Source: Metridium senile (lineage: Eukaryota > Cnidaria > Anthozoa > Actiniaria > Metridiidae). From it: a stretch of DNA of 64,000 bases. Both the position numbers and the translations under genes were made by a program. The stretch is from positions 13,791,227-13,855,226 of the forward strand of contig OX459105.1 of NCBI GenBank assembly GCA_949775045.1, in the 5' to 3' direction. Below the pieces are notes generated by a model. That model searched no databases. It was given only the letters and a program-made list of their open reading frames with translations, and was not told the origin of the DNA. Each line of letters starts with the position of its first letter. The stretch's first letter is position 1. Shown here one piece after another: positions 10,325 through 25,400 of this stretch.

Positions 10325-13300
10325 TTATGTTCCATTGCCTTCCTTGTCCCAGTCCTCCGTGCTGCTAACAACGGCCGAGTCATCAAGCATACTAGTACTC
10401 AGTCCTTCGATATCTTTAGCCTCCAGCTCGGTCAGAAGTGCCGTTGCCTCAGCTAAAGTGTCCGCAGCACTGGAAGTTCTCTGGAATGTTCTGCTAGTGG
10501 AGTACTCGTTCGATGACGTAGACTGAGGCGTCCAGTAGTGTTCGTTCATTTTCGTCTTCAGCCAATGGACTGCCCATTGCCATCTTGTGGAGTTCTGCAG
10601 TAGGTAGTCTTTGGCCTGTTGACAGCGGTGCGCTAAGTGGACGAGGAACTTGATGCATTGGTAGGCGCGTCGACTATCGTTGAGGTTACTTGACTTGACT
10701 ATTGCTGTAGAAATACAGAGAAACAATGAATACAAATGAAAGGATGGGCGAAGAAATGAATTCAATTAATAAATGGGTGGATGGATGGGTGGGTGGGTGC
10801 TTGTATATATCACATGTAGACATGCACTGGGGCAAACTACGTTCATTTCCGCTCTTGCCCGAGGCGACGTCTGAGAATATTCTATGTCAACATCGATTTT
10901 TGGATACTACTTGACCTAACGTAATTACTATATAGATTAATACGGTCTCCCAATAACGCCCTCTTCCGTAAACAGAACGATCAATGGTTTCTACGTAACT
11001 TAATAAACGCCCGTTTGGCACAGTGAAAACGAGAGATGATGAAAGATCTATTACAACGCCCCTTTACGAAGACAGGCGATAGAATGGTACCTATCGTAAT
11101 TACTTCATAGATTGATACCGTCTCCTACTGACGCCCTCTTCCGTAAACAGAACGATCAATGGTTTCTACCTAACTTAATAAACGCCCGTTTGGCACAGTG
11201 AAAACGAGAGATGATGATAGATCTATTACAACGCCGCTTTACGAAGACAGGCGATAGAATGGTACCTATATCGTAATTATTTTATAGATTGATAACGGCT
11301 CCCCAAAACACCCTCTTCCGTAAACAGAACGATCAATGGTTTCTACGTAACTTAATAAACGCCCGTTTGGGGACGACTGAAGACGTAGGATCTATTATAA
11401 CGCCCCTTCACGAAGACATGTGATAAATGGTACTGGATTAATATGTGGGTTGTACGATGATTGACTTAAAACAGAGCAGGAAATAAAAGATGGAAAATGG
11501 GAAAACGTTTTGACTTAGTTATGCCATCAGCATTTAGAAGGGGCGGCTGAGGGGAGTGTCAGGATTTCAGCATTGGAAAAATGTTGTCTTAGTCGTCAGT
11601 GCCAACACTTTTGTTAGTTAAAGTAGAGACGAAACATGTATTTGTTTTTGAGTTACTTCTGTTTTGTTACGGGTTTACTGCGGTGAAAATACAAAAACGC
11701 ATGATTTATGCAGGGATGTGGTTTGTTGATTAAAGTAGCTTTGCTTGTGATATGTAATACAAGAAGTTTGATTGAATCCATGTGGATTGTGTTACCTAAT
11801 ATTCCATCGTTATCATCCACCGCGCTCTTTATTCTGGCAAGCTGCAGAGGATCGTCTAAAATCTGCAAAAAGATAGATAAATTATAAACGATGACAATAC
11901 AATACATGTTGGTTGAAATGGTGGCGAGGTTGTTGTTGTTGAAGTTGTTGTTGAAGATGATGATGGTGAAGATGGTGATGATGGTGGTGATGGTAATGAT
12001 ATTGACAATAATGATACTGATGTTGGTGAGGATGAAGTGATAATGAAATCGAGATTGATCATGTTGATTGCCATGATGTTATTAATGATCACTTCTGCTG
12101 ATGCTGGTAATGGTTACGATGCTGATGGTAATGATGATGATGATGATATTAATTAATGATGATGAAGATGATGCTGTACTGATGATAGTAATGATGCTGA
12201 TGACAACGAGGAGGAAGATGATGATTTTTTAATCAATAATTATGAATAATGATGATGATGGTAATAGTGATGACAACAAGGAAGATGATAATAAGTCGAT
12301 AAGTATGGAAAAAGATAACTACATTTGCGATATTTGTTAATCCACTCACCAGAATACTCAAGAAGGTTGTAAAAACGCTCTTCATATCATTGGCAGCAAC
12401 GTTGGCGACTTGACCCTTGAATAAACAAAATACGTGCGTAAGTTATGCTTAGATCTGCTTGCCTGCCTGAATAGGATAACATTCATTCATTCAATCAATG
12501 GATTCTTATTACGTTAATAACGCTTGTAGTACCTTGAGGTGTTTTAGTACTTTGACAGAGAAGTGTTCGTTACACCAACTGCAGTGCAAGAACATGTTGG
12601 TGAGGTGAAGCGATGTATCAACCACTTCACAGATAGCTTGTGTTGCCTGCAATATAACAAACACTGATTTAACCACAGACCCATAGACAGAATTTGTAAT
12701 GATAGTGGGATAGATATATTGGTACATAAAAAAAAAATGTGAAGCAGAACATAAGAAAATGTCTAAAATACAATTCTATAATAATTATTCAATGCGTCTT
12801 TATTTACAATAGAAATGGTAATGGTAAATGACGATGACATATATAGCCAATACCTCTCTGATGTATCGGTCAGCATTAGAACCAAACAAAGCATCGTCTA
12901 TTTCCTGCGGCATTGTTATTAATGGTGTATCCCTAAATGCACTTAAGAACACAGGCCTGGGGGAGTCCGTTTCTGTAAATAACAAGAGTACAATGATAAT
13001 TGATTTAACTGGAATCAACTGGAATCAATTAATTGTCCAATTAAACAATCGAATTCTCTTTTCCCTTTCTTTCTTTCTTTTCTTCTTTCCTTTTTGTTTC
13101 TTTCCTTTTCTTTTTTACTTCTTTCTTTCTTCTTTTCCTTTCTTCTTTTTTTTTCTTTTTCTCGTTTCTTTCTCCTATTCCTTCCATGGTAACTCGTGGT
13201 GATACATCACTGCTGCATACTAAGGTAGCAATAGCAGCATACAGACCAGACCTTATATATTTGTATATTGTTCTTTATGTATAATAGAATACTCACCTAT

Positions 13301-13488
13301 GGTAACTCGTGGTGATACATCACTGCTACATACTAAGGTAGCAATAGCAGCATACAGACCAGACCTTATATATTTGTATATTGTTCTTTATGTATAATAG
13401 AATACTCACCTATGGTAACTCGTGGTGATACATCACTGCTGCACACTAAGGTAGCAATAGCAGCATATAGACCAGTGAAATCTTGAGA
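10325..13488 (-). CDS. USP24: USP24 segment 7: exons 55-60, C-terminus and stop (residues 2273-2546)
   Basis: Exons: 13410-13488, 12854-12972, 12533-12646, 12350-12415, 11796-11862, 10325-10704. Exon 55 encodes [20 protein letters not shown] and has two partial downstream copies. Exon 57 has [18 protein letters not shown]. Terminal exon 60 has [39 protein letters not shown] and an acidic tail ending DWDKEGNGT before the stop at 10325-10327. The exon phases (1, 0, 0, 0, 1, end) close exactly. Confidence 0.94.
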
Positions 13489-16400
13489 CTGGATGGAGCT
13501 CCATCGGCGATTATTACTCTGTACAAACATATTAAGAATACGTGGTTATCATTAACGTTGGTTATTGTCACCGTTATTACCATCATCATCATAATCATTT
13601 ATGTATTTATGCGCATTTGGTCATACAGCTATTTCAAAAAACGTAGAATACTGAATAGTGCATACTGAATAGTGCATTCCAAGACCAAAGTGCATTTTGA
13701 GTCATGTAACGTTGTTTAAAGTAAAATATATAATAACTAGTTATTTTATTCTTAGTGCATTTCATTCAAAACAATATACGAGCTGGTTATATGGGTAGTA
13801 AATATCGCTGTATATTCTTGTTTTATTTCAAATTAATGAGACCCACAATGCCCTTTGGTCTTGGAATACACTATTCAGTATTCAGCGTTTTTTTAAATAG
13901 CTGTATACACATGTATTTTTGCGCATTATAAATATTAAATTCATTATTATTATCACCATCGATATCATCATCATCATCATCTTCATCATCAATATCATTT
14001 AACGTATTATCAATATGGCCACAACAACATCATAGATGAATAAATTATTTTAATTCCTTAATCTTCTTTGTTCTAGCTAGACAAAAATGTCCTACTAATT
14101 GGGGAGACTCACACTCCCTACCCCTACTTTATTAAATCTTTTAGCATACACCAATGCTCAGATGTTGATTTTTGCGGAGGGAAGAAAACTGGATGGGAAA
14201 TGATGTGAATTTGTGGAGTAAGACCAAAAACATAGGCTCAACTCATATATTATCATGAATACCAACCCCTTATTTTATGACCGATTTTCAGAACCACCCA
14301 TCTCAACACACAAATTTCTACTTACGTTTTGTGAACCGACAAGAAAGTTGAGAAACCTTTTAAATGCTCCTCTAGCGAGCAAGTGTTCACAGGTCTTGCG
14401 ATTCTGTTGAAGGAAACGTGTATGAGAAGCTGCTGGTGCAATCTTTTGCGATATCTATACACATCTTCACAAATAGAAATATATAGGACAATTATCATTG
14501 GCATTTATCACACTAGAGGCAGAACAAAAATTCTTGACGGACAAATTGTCTTGACGGACAAATAGTCTTGACGGACAAATTGTCTTGACCGACAAATTGT
14601 CTTGACCGACAAATTGTTTGTAAATCTGTTGTTGTGATGTTTAAAAATCTTCACAATTAAAACTATGAGGGAAATTATCATTGGCCTTTTTCACTCTATG
14701 GGGACGAAAAAACCTCTTGACCGACAAATCGTCTTTTTCGTCTCGAATTGTGTTCGTCCGTTGTCACACCAGTAAACTTGTCCGTCATTAGAAGATTTAT
14801 CCGTCCAGACAATTTTTCCATCTTCTAGCGTGAAAACGTCTATTATTGATACCTCTTATCATTTCTTCCTAGCTTCTAATCATCTATTTATAATTAACGG
14901 CTATTCTTTCTTACCATGTTAGCGTATTTATTAAGTAGCCAGAAATAATCAGAGCAAGTCTTGTGGTGATCGATGACCTCACGGTTGCACATGGTCAGAA
15001 TTGACTCGATCAGAGAATAGAACGGACCCGATTCCTGCAAAAAAAAAAAACACGAACGTCACATACTTCACAATGCAAAATGCTACCAGCTTTTACGCGA
15101 AAGCACCGACGAATCTAGTTGAAGACTTAACTAGAGAAGGGCGCGGGGGAATGAGGCATGACTCTCAAAAACGGAGCAGCGTTGCGCGACTAAACTAAAA
15201 ACGCCGAGGATGCGGGGAAACTAGGTGAACGAGAGCACCGGTACCTCCTAGGAGACCAGCTGAAATAACTACCAACGGGGAAACTTTACTTGATCGAACT
15301 TCAACTCGTTTTAGGGACTGTGTTTTAGTTTCCATTTATGGTCGATATAGAGAAGAAAGTTATTCTTCTACTTACAATGTTTCCGTCATGGTAAATGTAG
15401 TTCTCGAAAGCAAGGCCCAGAATTCGTGAAAAAGACGAGCGTACTTCTTGTGATGGGGCCTCTAGCAGGAAAGGTCTGAAACAAAGAGATAATTATGATT
15501 TCATTAAAGTGTGAATATCGAAGGGTGATACCATCGCGTCATCATATTCATTGACATTTATCGCACATATATGATCATCTCTATAGTTATCCATCATCAT
15601 CATCGTCATTATCAATATCACATTTCTTATCATCATCATCATCGTAATCTTCGTAATTTTCATCATCATAGTCATTGACATTGATCGCACCTTTATGATC
15701 ATCTCTATAGTCATCCATCATCATCATCAATGTCATAATCATCATCATTCGTTATCAATGTTATCATCTTCATGGTTATCATCATCATCATCATGACCAC
15801 CATAATCATCGTCATCATCAATATCACCACCATTATCATGGTTTTATCATGATCATCATCAAGTTCATCATCCATCTATCCTTCCGTCTATCATCACCAC
15901 CACCATAGTGGTATTATCATCATCACCATTATCATCATCATCACCATTATCATCATCATCACCATTATCATCATCATCACCATTATCATCATCACCATTA
16001 TCATCATCATCACCATCATCATCACCATCACCATTATCATCATCATCACCATTATCATCATCATCACCATTATCATCATCACCATCACCACCATCATCAT
16101 GGTTTCACCATCACCATCAACATCATCGTGGTCATCACCCATCCATCCATAATGGTATCACCATCATCACCATTATCATCACCATTATCAACGTCATGGT
16201 CATCACCACAATCCTCACCACGATATTTCTATTACTTACTTGATATACCCTTTGCCGCGTTCTCCAGACAGGAACTGTATGAACCATGTACACGCCTCGG
16301 TATTGTCCTTTAGTAAGTGTTCTATGATACTACACCACTCCTCAGTATGAGTCCTATTACACATTAATACACATTCTTTTAGTCACGCAACAAACCCTGT

Positions 16401-19400
16401 CAGTCACGATATTACAAAAGTATTCAGTCACACAACAATGTCGGTCACTTTGCTAAGTGTCCAATACCAGTCACGTTGCTAAGAAATTCCTCAGTCACAC
16501 AACAATGTCGGTATCCCTCAGTCACACAATAATGTCGGTATCCACAATAATGTCGGTATCCCTCAGTCACACAATAATGTCGGTATCCCTTCAGTCACAC
16601 AACAATGTCGGTATCCACAATAATGTCGGTATCCCTCAGTCACACAACAATGTCGGTATCCCTTCAGTCACACAACAATTTTGGATACTTTGCTAAGAAT
16701 TCTTCAGTCACACAACAATGTCAGCCCGTTGCAAAAAAATACTTTAGCCACACACAGACTCTGTCAATCGAGTTCTTTTGTCATACAACAAGCCATTTTT
16801 CGTCACGCTTCTACAAAGTTCTTTGGTCACGTACCAAATAACATTGGTCACTGAAGCATCAGAGGTCACATTCGCTTACCGTAATTTCTTGGTGGTTTTC
16901 AGGTATGTATTGAATAGGAATTGTATCGAGAGCTGTAAGCTGCATACAGCAAACAATAGCTGCTTGTTTGACGTATAGCCTCTCTGAAAGAATGAAAACC
17001 AACAACAACAACGGTTAGATGTTGGTAAAGGCCCGTGCAAACGCACGCAACATTGTTGGACCAACATGGTTGCTCCAACATGTTGGGCCCGTTTAAACAC
17101 CCTGTTGGATGATGTTTGTCTCAAAGACATAGTTACTTACATTACACGAAGCCAGGTTCAGAATAAACTTAAAGTAATCAATATTATAGACGTCACGGTT
17201 CTGCATGAACTGAAGATTTTCTGCATGAACCTGAAAAATATGATTGACAACATAAATCATAATCTGAATCGCTATCACAGACACAGTTACAGTAAGTTAC
17301 ATTTACAATCACAATAACAACTCGCATTGAAAACAACAATCACTATGCTAGTCACAATCGCAATCGCTATCACAATCAAAATCTTAATCAAAATCGCTAT
17401 CAGACAGTCACATTTACAATCACAATTACAAAAACAATCGCTATCACAATCACTGTCACTGTCATTCAAAATAACAATCGCTATCACAGTCAATATCACA
17501 ATCGCTATCACAGTCACTATCACAATTGCAATAACAATCGCTATCAGTCACTATCAGAGTCACAACCGCAATAACAATAACAATCGCTATCACAGTCACT
17601 ATCGCAATCGCTATCACAGTCATTATCGCAATCGCAATCACAGTCACCATCAGAGTCACAACCACAATCACAATAACAATCGCTATCACAGTCACTATCA
17701 CAATCACAATCACACTAACAATCGCTATCGCTATCTCTACTCATCACAACCACAATCGTAAACGCCAAAGTCACACGAAATTAAACGCAACCAGGACAAA
17801 CGATAACCACAAACACAGCAATGGCTGTTAATTCATAAAAACAATCGTGTTAACAACACTCACCATTCGTTGTATACTCGCAGGCATCTTATCCTTAAAG
17901 ATCCCCTTCCTTTCTCCTTTCTGTACAAGAGCAGTGAGCTGACTTAAGCCATCAGTACGGGTAGGTGATGGAGGACCCGAGCTAGACGAGATTGACGACG
18001 ACGATGGTGACGGTGGGCCTGACCTGTAAAGAGACAAATGTAGTCTTAATTCCAGACTCTTCTCTTCTCGCTTTTGCTCAGTTTCCGTCTGTAGCGTCAT
18101 CTATAGTGACACTGTACCCTGACTTATAACATACTCTACAAAATTACTCGATTCTGATTGGAGATGAGTACAATTAAATCGTAAATTGTACTCTGCAGAG
18201 TACCAATTAGTTTTTCAGTATATTATAAATAAAAGATCGCACGATCTTTTCATACAATTTGTAATTAATAGATACTCGTGATGTTTTGAAAGTTATCAAA
18301 TTGGAAACTTTCAAAACATCACACGTGCCTATAAATTACGAATTGTACTTAAGATCGTGCGATTTCCTATACAAACACTACCATTACATTTTAAAAATCG
18401 ACTGAGGTTTACAATTCTCATTTCATTATGGTTATCTAAGCATACATCTAAGCGGTTTTCTTCGCAGCATTTATGTCTTTTGGGAATTGCTCTTTAAATT
18501 TAATGTACAGGTATGGACTGTACATTATGAAATGGACTGACCTTCCTTCGATGATAGGTTCTTGTCTAACTAACGGGCCACGTGTGGGATGCAGTAGATT
18601 ATTCTGTGATTTGTTATTATCAACAGCTTCATAGAATAACATGTAACCATTCCAGTATCGATGACGAGTCTCGGGGTAAGAATTGACTGAAACAAACAAT
18701 GCAAAATAGAAAATGAGAATACAGAGAAAACAATGCAAAAAAAATAATAGAAATGAAAGAATAGGAAATGATAGGAAAGAAAAGGGAAAGAAAGCAAAGA
18801 ACAGGAAAGGAAAGCAAAGCAAAGCAAAGCAAAGCAAAGAAAAGAGAGAAAAGGAAAGGAAAAGAAAAGAAAGAAAGAAAAGGAAAAGAAAAGAAAGCAA
18901 AGAACAGGAAAGGAATGGAAACATAGGAAAGGGAATAAATAGAAAGGGAAGAGAACGAAAGGATTAATGAACAAGAACAAGAAAGGAAAGAAATAGAAAG
19001 GGAAGGGAAGAACGAATGGGTTAATGAACAAGAACAAAAAAGGAAAGAAATAGAAAGGGAAGGGAAGAGAACGAAAGGATTAATGAACAAGAACAAGAAA
19101 GGAAAGAAATAGAAAGGGAAGGGAAGAGAACGAAAGGATTAATGAACAAGAACAAGAAAGGGAAGAAATAGAAAGGGAAGGGAAGAGAACGAAAGGATTA
19201 ATGAACAAGAACAAGAAAGGAAAGAAATAGAAAGGGAAGGGAAGAGAAGGAAAAGAAAGGATTAATGAACAAGAACATCAAGTAGAGGGAGAAAGTTGCT
19301 CGACCTACCGGTGTCATAGACGGTAGCCTTGTAAGTCCCTCCAAAGCACTCAGCTTCTAGATTCTCATCGTTCATGTCAAACTCCTCGACGATTGTATCG

Positions 19401-22400
19401 TTGTATTTATACCACTTGCCTTTAGAGTCAGAGAAACCATTTCTAATACAGACAGATACATGGTCACTGTTACCATCATTATCGTAATCATAGAGTCAGA
19501 GAAACCATTTCTAATACAGACAGATACACCTACTTGCAAGAACGTTGTCATACGAAAAAAGAACATTTGTATTTCGTGGGTTAGGAATAAATTAAAAGTA
19601 CAAAAAATGATCACTGAAGCTGAACTCTTTCTTTTGTACTTTTAATTTATTCCTAACACACTAAATACGAATGTTCTTTTTTCGTATGTCAACTTTCTTG
19701 CAAGTAGGTGTACATGGTCACTGTTATCATCATTATCATAATGATCATTGTTATTATTGTCACCACCATCATCACCACCACCACCACCCATTATCACTGC
19801 CAAAACCAACACCATCATCATGCATCACCACCACGATCATCAGCATCAACCCCAACATCACTACCAACACCAACACCATCACCACCATCACTATCATCAC
19901 ATCCACAATCATCACCAGCCATTACCAATACCAAGAGAACACCATCATCACCATCACCACTACCACCACCACCATCACCACTACCATCATCACCATCACC
20001 ACTACCATCATCACCATCACCACTACCATCATCACCATCACCACTACCATCATCACCATCACCACTACCACCATCGCTATCATCACAATCATTATGCATC
20101 ACCACCACCACCACAACCACTATCACTACCACCAACACCATCGTCCCCACCATCACCACCACCACCACCATCATCTCTACCACTACAACCACCATCATGA
20201 CCAGATCACGTACCTTCTATCCTTAATAAACGAGTAATAATGTCCAGCATTAGCCTGTCCGCTATGTACAATCACTCCAACTAGTTCATAGGTTATTTCT
20301 GGTGGTAATACACCACTAGTACATGATTGTATAGACGATAGAGATTGACTGGAGATGGCCTTCGGTAGATCTGAAGAACTACCACTCTCACTACAAGAAT
20401 CACTTTGGACGGTGAATTGTTCACGTCGCGCTACTCCATCGATAGTGTACGGCTCCATGTTGAGAACCCAAGGAAACTGGGAAGAATAAGCAATATTTAT
20501 GAGGGTAAGTAGTTGGCATTAAGGTCACACGATATCATAAATTACATCACAAAAAAAAAACCCCACATCACTGCGACAAACGGCTATGCCATTTTCACTC
20601 ATTTTGTTGCTGAGACCTGACGCACATTGAATTTGTGCGACGTGTCCCGGGTCGAAATTCAGTCAAGAGACACAAATTACCACAAAAACTCGCTAAGTGT
20701 ATAAAAGTCACACCATTCCAAATGACGCTATCTGTTACACAATGTCATATCTCTACAAATAACGCCATGTAAAATAATCTATTAGTCAAACAATGTCACA
20801 ATCTCAACAAAAAAAACATGTCTATAAGTATCGTAGTCGCGCAATAAGATAATTAAACGGTAGAATAATGACAAAAAACGAACTGCATTGGCATTTCGTA
20901 ATAATCATTGGGTGCATACCTCAAAATGATCATCGAATTTGAGAGCTCGCCCAGCTTCCCAGTCGTACCCAAACCTCTTGAGCTGAATCACGAGCACTGG
21001 AGGCAGAGTCTTGATACACATGCGCTTAACGGTAGTCCGCTGTACAAACAAATAACAATCAATCTAACGATTTATGCCTTGCAAGGTGTCATTGCCATTA
21101 GTATGATTACTGTTATTACAATTACAATCGTTTTGACTAGTATCATTATCATTATAAATATCATCATCATATTATATATAATCATGCTTATCTTCATCAA
21201 CATAATCGTTATAATTATTTATCATAATCACCATTATAATCATCGTAATTATCATTATAACAATCATCATCATCATCATCATCAACACCATCATAATCAT
21301 CAAAACCATCATCATCATCATGTGTGTGTGATTGGAAATTACCAATACCTGCTACTCTGAAAATCCGAGTATAAAAATATTATTATTTATTTCGATCATA
21401 ACCATCATCACAATGATTTGATCATTGTCATCAAAGCTATCAAAAAAACGGATAAATAATCAGCACAATCATCATCATAACTTCAATTATCAATACCCAC
21501 AACTGAAATAAACCAACAACCAAGATACAGTGGAACCCTGTTAATATAGCCACCGAAGGGACAGCCCAAAGTGTCCGTATTAACGGGGTGACCGCATGAA
21601 GCGGGTAAATTTTATAGAAAATGTATGGGCATGCATTTCGTCGGGACCTAAAAAACTGGCTGCAATAACGGGGTGGCCGTATTAAGCGGGTGGCCGTAAG
21701 GCGGGGTTCCACTGTAGTAACACACTGTACTTACTCTCTCGTTGCATTTCTCACAAAAGTACGCATTATCACCCTCCAGTATCTCTCCATTGACAAACTG
21801 TTCTAAGGAGTCTTCCAACCGTAGGTTCTTAACAGTGACAGGCAAAGAATAGAACGCCTCTTCTCTCTCGTACCTATACCACAAATATACACAGGAATAG
21901 ACCTCTTTACCTCCATATGCAAATTGCCCATTTCTGACCACGTGTCATTCCCTTGAGAATTGTTCTTTTTTGATGAACGTGTACTATCATTTACATGTGA
22001 AAGAAACAATTCCCAAAGGAAGCATCACGTGATCTGAAATGGGACAACAAACAAGGAAGGTAAAGAGATCTATTAAAGCAAATACGAAATAAACGTTGGG
22101 ATGAACAAATTTTAATTTACCTGTGATTGCACTCCTTGCAGATTTTTTGGTCAGCAAACATACCGCAGAAAGTCTTCTTGAAAAGCTGATCGTGTCCCTT
22201 ACGCTAAAACAACATCATCATTGTAAGTTATCAATCACTGTCATTATCATTACTAATATCATTATCATCATCATCATCATCACAATCATCAATACAAACA
22301 TTATCATTGAATTATTAATATAATCATTTTATTTATTACGCATATCTTCATCATCATCACCAACTAAATGATCATCATCACAAACATTATCATTAGATTA

Positions 22401-25400
22401 TTGTCATTATTATCACTATATATGGACACCACCACCACCCCACCACCACCATTAGCACTATCATTCCTTCTTCTTCATCACCAATACGCAGTAATGATTA
22501 TCATCCCCTACAAAGCTATCAATAATCCTGTGCCTACCAATACCCAATGTTACATTTACTTGTCATTTGACAACATACCTTAAGATGCTCATCAAGCTGG
22601 TCAGTCAGATTACAGAAGAATTCAAATGCATCCTACACAGAAATAAGTAAGTTAATAGTGGTTTTTTTCTTCTCGTTTGTTATCAATATATTAATATTTA
22701 GTTATTCTAATTAATTAATCTATTAAAAAATAGATGTACCTGTTGTTCTCGAACGTTCACCGGTTGTCCCCAAAGCTTGAAACTTTTCCAGAACAATTCA
22801 GGAGCAAAGTACTGCAGCTGACTGTCCATAAGATGACCGAACACTGATTGAATCTGATAAAACACACTACAAACAAAACAGAAATAAGTTAGATTCTACA
22901 ATCTCGACAAAAACTAAGTGAGACAACTGCTTCAAAAAAGGGACACTAGTCCAGAAATGTGCGTGCTTTTTGGGCTTCAATGTGTTGTTAAAACCACTCC
23001 CCCTGGCACTACACAATGTTGGCCTGGAAGTCATCAAGGAATCATGTTAACTGAAAACCAACATTGCTTGGAGTTTAAATAGTCCGCATCTTATTCGTTT
23101 AATTACCTGTCCTTTTCGACTTGATCATCATCAACACCAAGCACAGCCTGAAACATACACAAAACACCACGTGACTAAAGTATTGCGTGACAATATTAAT
23201 ATTCATTTGCGTTACTTTTGTACCTCTCTAATGCCCGGATGCATGTATAACTGTTGTATGACAGAATTCATGTAGCAAGTCGCCCCAGCGTTTTTCAGAC
23301 CTACAAATCGGCAGGAAGCCCGTGGCTGCACTGGAGGCTGAAACTAAAAAAAACCCATGGCATTTAGTTTTTGTTGATAAACTATATATATGTACATATT
23401 TTACAACCTTTACTCCTTGTCGGGGTTCTTCCGATCCGTGAGGTTCACTAACACTCACTACCAATACGTTTGATATTTACCACACACAACACTTTCGACT
23501 TTTGTCGAGGGAGGAAACCTGGAGAAGTGACAACCTTTCGTGGCAATGGAGGGAACCCACCAAACAAACTTTAAACATTATAAGTGTTCATAGATAATAG
23601 TAATAATACATACTTCCCATTCTTTAAATGTAGCTGGGTCTCCTGTGTGGTGCATACTGATCAACTGTGAGACCACATCAAAGAGATTCTCACAACATCC
23701 TTCAGCCATTTCTACAAGTATCTCGTACGATGCAACTTGACATTCCTTACTGACACATCTAGATTAAAATAACAGTGAAATAGTAAGAAAACAATATGCA
23801 ATCAATAAGACAAATGAACTAAAACAAAGTAAATGAGTGAAAAATAAATAAAATAGTGAAAGAAGGAATGACGGAAGGAAGGATGGATTGATTGAATGGA
23901 TGGATGGATGGATGAAATGATGAATGGATGAATAAATGAATGGATGGATTGATGGATGGATGGATGGATGGATGGATGGATGGATGGATGGATGGATGGA
24001 TGGATGGATGGATTGGTGAGTGAATGAATAAATGAATGGATGGATGAATGAATGAAATGATGAATTGATAAATAAATAAATGGATGGATGGATGGATGGA
24101 TTGGTGAGTGAATGAATAAATAAATGGATGGATGAATAAGTAAATAAATGAATGAAATAATGGATGAATAAGCAAGCAAACAAGCAAAAGGGTGAATAAA
24201 AGAATAAACAGATAAAATGAATGAATGACTGATTGATTGAACGGAGAGTGATGAATGCACGAACAAACGAACGCAAATGAATACACAAACAACTGAAAAC
24301 AAATACAATAACAGACAGAGCAAGCCTTACTTAGGGTAAACATCAGTAATAGTATCCTTGGTCGGTGTCTTCCTTGTATCAAAGATAAGTTTAGATGCAG
24401 GGAAGAGGAAGTCATCCAGTAAATCACGGATCAAGCTTTTTCCTGAATAATACAGATAAAGTAGAATTAAACACAAGTCATTTCACTGTTGTGTGGATGA
24501 CTGTGACGAAATACAAGGTATTATAAACAGGTTCCCATTTAAATCTGTACTTATGCAAATTGTGTTGATGTGTGCTAAACACACAGAACAACCAATCATA
24601 GTATATTATTTCTGAAGTGAACTTCTCTGATTGGTTGATCTGTGTGTTTAGCACACATCAACAAAATTTGCATAAGTACAGATTTAAATGGGAAAGTACA
24701 GATTTAAATGGGAACCTGTTTATAATATTGTACTGTGTTTTGTTTCATTTCTTACCCCATTTTCGTTTATCGATGCCTTCACAAGTAAATAGAGTTCTTG
24801 TTAGCTTGAGATGGCCCGCCAGCAGGTAAGGCTCATTTTCTAAGTAAAAACATATAAACTGAATGAGTTGAGAGAAAGAAACAAAGAAATTAGAAAAGAG
24901 TTGTTTTAATGCTTACCTAAATTTGATCCCGATTCAAAATTCATTAACCATTGAATCTCGTTCTCCAGCATCTTGGTAGGATTGATCTTCATTTGCTTTT
25001 GTTCAGTGACTGAAATAGCAAGATTATCAATGTTAAAAGGAAAGCATGAAACAACACAACAGTTGCAATGTGATGTTGACGATTGTAGTGATGATAACAT
25101 TGGTGGTGGTGGTACATGTAGTGATGGTGATGGTGATAATGATGATGGTGTTGTTGTTGCTGATAATAATGGAGTAGTTATTGATGTAATCATTATGAAT
25201 ATAATTCTATAGTACATACGTGATAAGTATTCCATTAAGCGACATATCAGGTCAAAGTATTGAGTACAGTTCTTTTGGAGCCTGTTAAGAGTAAAAAAAA
25301 TACCAAACCAATTTAACATCCCTGAAGATGAATATAGACAGGCAAACAGTGATAGATAGAAATATACACAGTTACACAAATCGACAACAGAACTTATTAA

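Noticed and set aside
16390..16850. CRISPR-like repeat
   Set aside because: Repeats have no variable spacers and grade into degenerate copies; intronic minisatellite.
18448..19096. 155-158-residue Phe/Ser/Leu frames
   Set aside because: Antisense of a purine-rich minisatellite; only 18542-18686 is coding (exon 47).
19671..20237. Overlapping 126-188-residue frames
   Set aside because: Translations of a CAC/ATC repeat in an intron; no codon or domain signal.
23764..24427. Three 170-200-residue minus frames rich in HPSI
   Set aside because: Products of the (TGGA)n tetranucleotide repeat; the only real coding here is exon 36.
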